A stretch of 64,000 bases of DNA, from contig NC_132976.1 in the NCBI RefSeq assembly GCF_047496725.1, positions 13,566,501 to 13,630,500 of the forward strand, written 5' to 3'. Made by a program: the position numbers and the translations under genes. The notes beneath the pieces are model-generated. The model ran no database searches, had not been told where the DNA came from, and saw only the letters and a list, made by a program, of their open reading frames with translations. The stretch comes from Anoplolepis gracilipes (lineage: Eukaryota; Arthropoda; Insecta; Hymenoptera; Formicidae). This document shows positions 62,390 through 64,000 of this stretch, piece after piece (within the stretch, counting starts at the first letter, position 1; each line of letters starts with the position of its first letter).

Positions 62390-64000
62390 GCGCAGCATTC
62401 GCCATTGGCAGGGTAGGGGACAGACCTCTTCCTTCTTCGCGTCTCTCTCTCTCCGCCTCCTCCTTTTTGCGGATAACTTGTTCGCAAAAGGAGAATACGG
62501 CTTTCCAGTTCTCTTTCTCTTCCAGCATGGCGGCGACCACCGCTGAGAGGCAGAGGTCTTGGCCGACCTGGGCCATCAAGGCCCTCTTTTCTTTGTGCCA
62601 CACAGAACATGTCTCTAAGGTGTGCTGCGCCGAATCTACCGGGTCCGCGCAATCGTGACAATCCGCCGTGGGCTCTTTCCCAATGCGGCCCAGGTACTCG
62701 CCGAAGCATCCATGCCCCGCGACCACCTGGGTCACACGAAACGTGATACCCCCCTAGGATCTGTTGAGCCATAGGGTCAGAACTGGCCCTATGGCCTCCG
62801 CTACCCTTCTTCCCGAAGCGAGGTCGGACCGGAGCAGTTGGGCTGAACACTCCGCCTCCATCGCCTCCATTTCCTGGCGTCTTATCGCGCATCTCGCCGT
62901 CAGGACTATTATACGTCCCGCCTCGCGGAGTTTCGCCAGACGCTGAAAGCCTCACGCGTATATCCCAGCAAGGAACTCCACAGGCGGAAATCTCGCTAAG
63001 ACGACTGCCACCGTATGGGAGACTGTCTTATATGCCCTTGCTATGCGGAGGGCCATTTTACGTTGGACCCTCCGGAGGGCCAGCAGTCTTTCTGTCTCCA
63101 ATGATATCATTGGCCCATATTGGTGCCCCGTAGAGTAGCATCGCGTAGACCGTCCACCCGTAGAGCCTCCTGACTCTGCCATCTGGCCCCCCTAGGTTGG
63201 GGAGGAGGCGGTCAAGCGTCCTCTCTACTCACGGGATTAGCCCAACGAAATGCGCGGCGAAGCGCCAGTCGCTGTCCAGGGAGAGTCCCAGGTATTGTAT
63301 CCTTCCACCCGGACCTGCATGCTCTCCACGTCGATCTATAAGGGATCTCTATCCGGGGGTCCCCGCGGAAGAGGATAGCCTCCGTTTTGTGAGGGGCGAC
63401 CCTAAGGCCTAGGTCCTTAATGACCCAGGTCATGCACGCGGTGGCGACAGAGGCTCTAGCAGCCACGTCCTCTCACTCATTCCCCTCGACTAGCACTATC
63501 GTATCGTCTGCATAACAGACGACAGTGCAGCCGGAGGGCAGGGCAGTCTTCAGGATGCCGTCGAATACGATGTTCCACAGCAAGGGACCTAGAACTGATC
63601 CCTGCGGGACACCGCAACCCACTCCGCTCTCTACCTCGACCGCATCTCTGTTAGTGTAAGTCAGAGAGCGGTCGCTTAAGTAGGAGTGAACGACCCGTTA
63701 GAGGTAATCCGGAATTCTAAATTGTCTTAGCGATCTCCGGATATATCTCCACGGCAGGGTGTTGAAGGCATTCGAGATGTCTAGTGAAACGCCTATCGCC
63801 ACCCCGCCGTTCCTCACGGCGGCCTCCGAGTAGGTCCGCACCCATAGCACCGCATCCACGGTGAAGTGGTCCACTCGGAAGCCATATTGTTAGTTGTCTA
63901 CATCCGGCCCCCGGGTCTTCATATGCCGGACAAAGCGGTTGGCAATTATCTTCTCGAAGATTTTGCCCGCCTCGTCAAATAGGCAAATGGGCCGGTAAGA
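62390..64000 (-). pseudogene. R1-clade LINE ORF2: reverse transcriptase and C-terminal zinc region
   Basis: Read from the window edge downward: GVPQGSVLGPLLWNIVFDGI and CYADDTIVLVEG (RT motifs, 63460-63620), a post-RT region (LGLRVAPHKTEAILFRG at 63420), KMALRIARAYKTVSHTVAVV near 63030, and the terminal CX2C-H-C region CHDCADPVDSAQHTLETC near 62640. Several frame breaks. The 5' part lies beyond the window. GC-rich. It copies its RNA at the insertion site when intact. Confidence 0.85.

Noticed and set aside
62386..62946. Plus-strand ORFs at the right end (62386-62658, 62764-62946)
   Set aside because: Antisense to recognisable R1-type LINE ORF2 blocks.

Overview
This window looks like a transposon-packed, AT-rich arthropod locus, most likely hymenopteran and probably ant. 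That is inferred from the element families (Polinton-like virus-derived elements, DUF4806 genes, R1-clade LINE, Ty3/gypsy, hAT), AT-rich spliceosomal introns and a TTAGG-like motif. No ordinary host gene, rRNA or CRISPR array was recognised, and I saw no tRNA gene. Almost every coding stretch belongs to a mobile element and most are broken.

Layout. 1-4139 is a near-perfect 4.1 kb palindrome whose arms each carry a CACTA-like transposase 3' part followed by a DUF4806-type 5' part. 4140-7752 is a broken Polinton-like copy (capsid tail, genes A and B, right terminal repeat) ending inside a DUF4806 gene (7769-9012, five exons). 9044-15853 holds MITEs, LTR-like pieces, palindromes centred on TA runs, a Pro-rich ORF, and a second DUF4806 gene (minus, 13692-14541). 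16243-18465 is a dead third DUF4806 copy with a foldback insertion.

The centrepiece is 18834-44116: a 25.3 kb Polinton-like insertion with matching terminal inverted repeats (starting AGTAGATAATATAAGAGAG) and a perfect 6-bp target duplication TAAGTC on both sides. It carries small spliced genes D and C, gene A, a capsid-like gene, a 57-aa ORF, a frameshifted minor-capsid candidate, a coiled/repeat region, a chromodomain integrase, a protein-primed-type family B DNA polymerase with a spliceosomal intron, gene B, gene E and further copies of the terminal module. A 4.4 kb hAT element (8-bp duplication TACTATAA) and a 1.08 kb foldback (8-bp duplication GCAAAAAT) are nested inside it. 44500-47318 is a small related element holding only accessory genes.

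47319-52763 has another DUF4806 relic converging on a CACTA-like transposase that is split by a solo LTR (4-bp duplication CTAC), then a transposase 5' fragment. 52860-64000 has an LTR with a tRNA-Leu-type primer site, an R1-clade LINE ORF1 (minus), a palindromic MITE, a dead Ty3/gypsy gag-pol (plus) and the 3' end of an R1-clade LINE ORF2 (minus).

The Polinton-like genes fit one replicating, integrating, possibly capsid-forming unit: polymerase copies the element, integrase inserts it (6-bp duplication), capsid-type proteins may package it, and short spliced genes A-E of unknown role accompany it. No packaging ATPase or cysteine protease was seen, and the polymerase, minor capsid and several accessory copies are disabled. 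The integrase (25181-26170) and the hAT transposase (35518-37320) are the least damaged enzyme ORFs.
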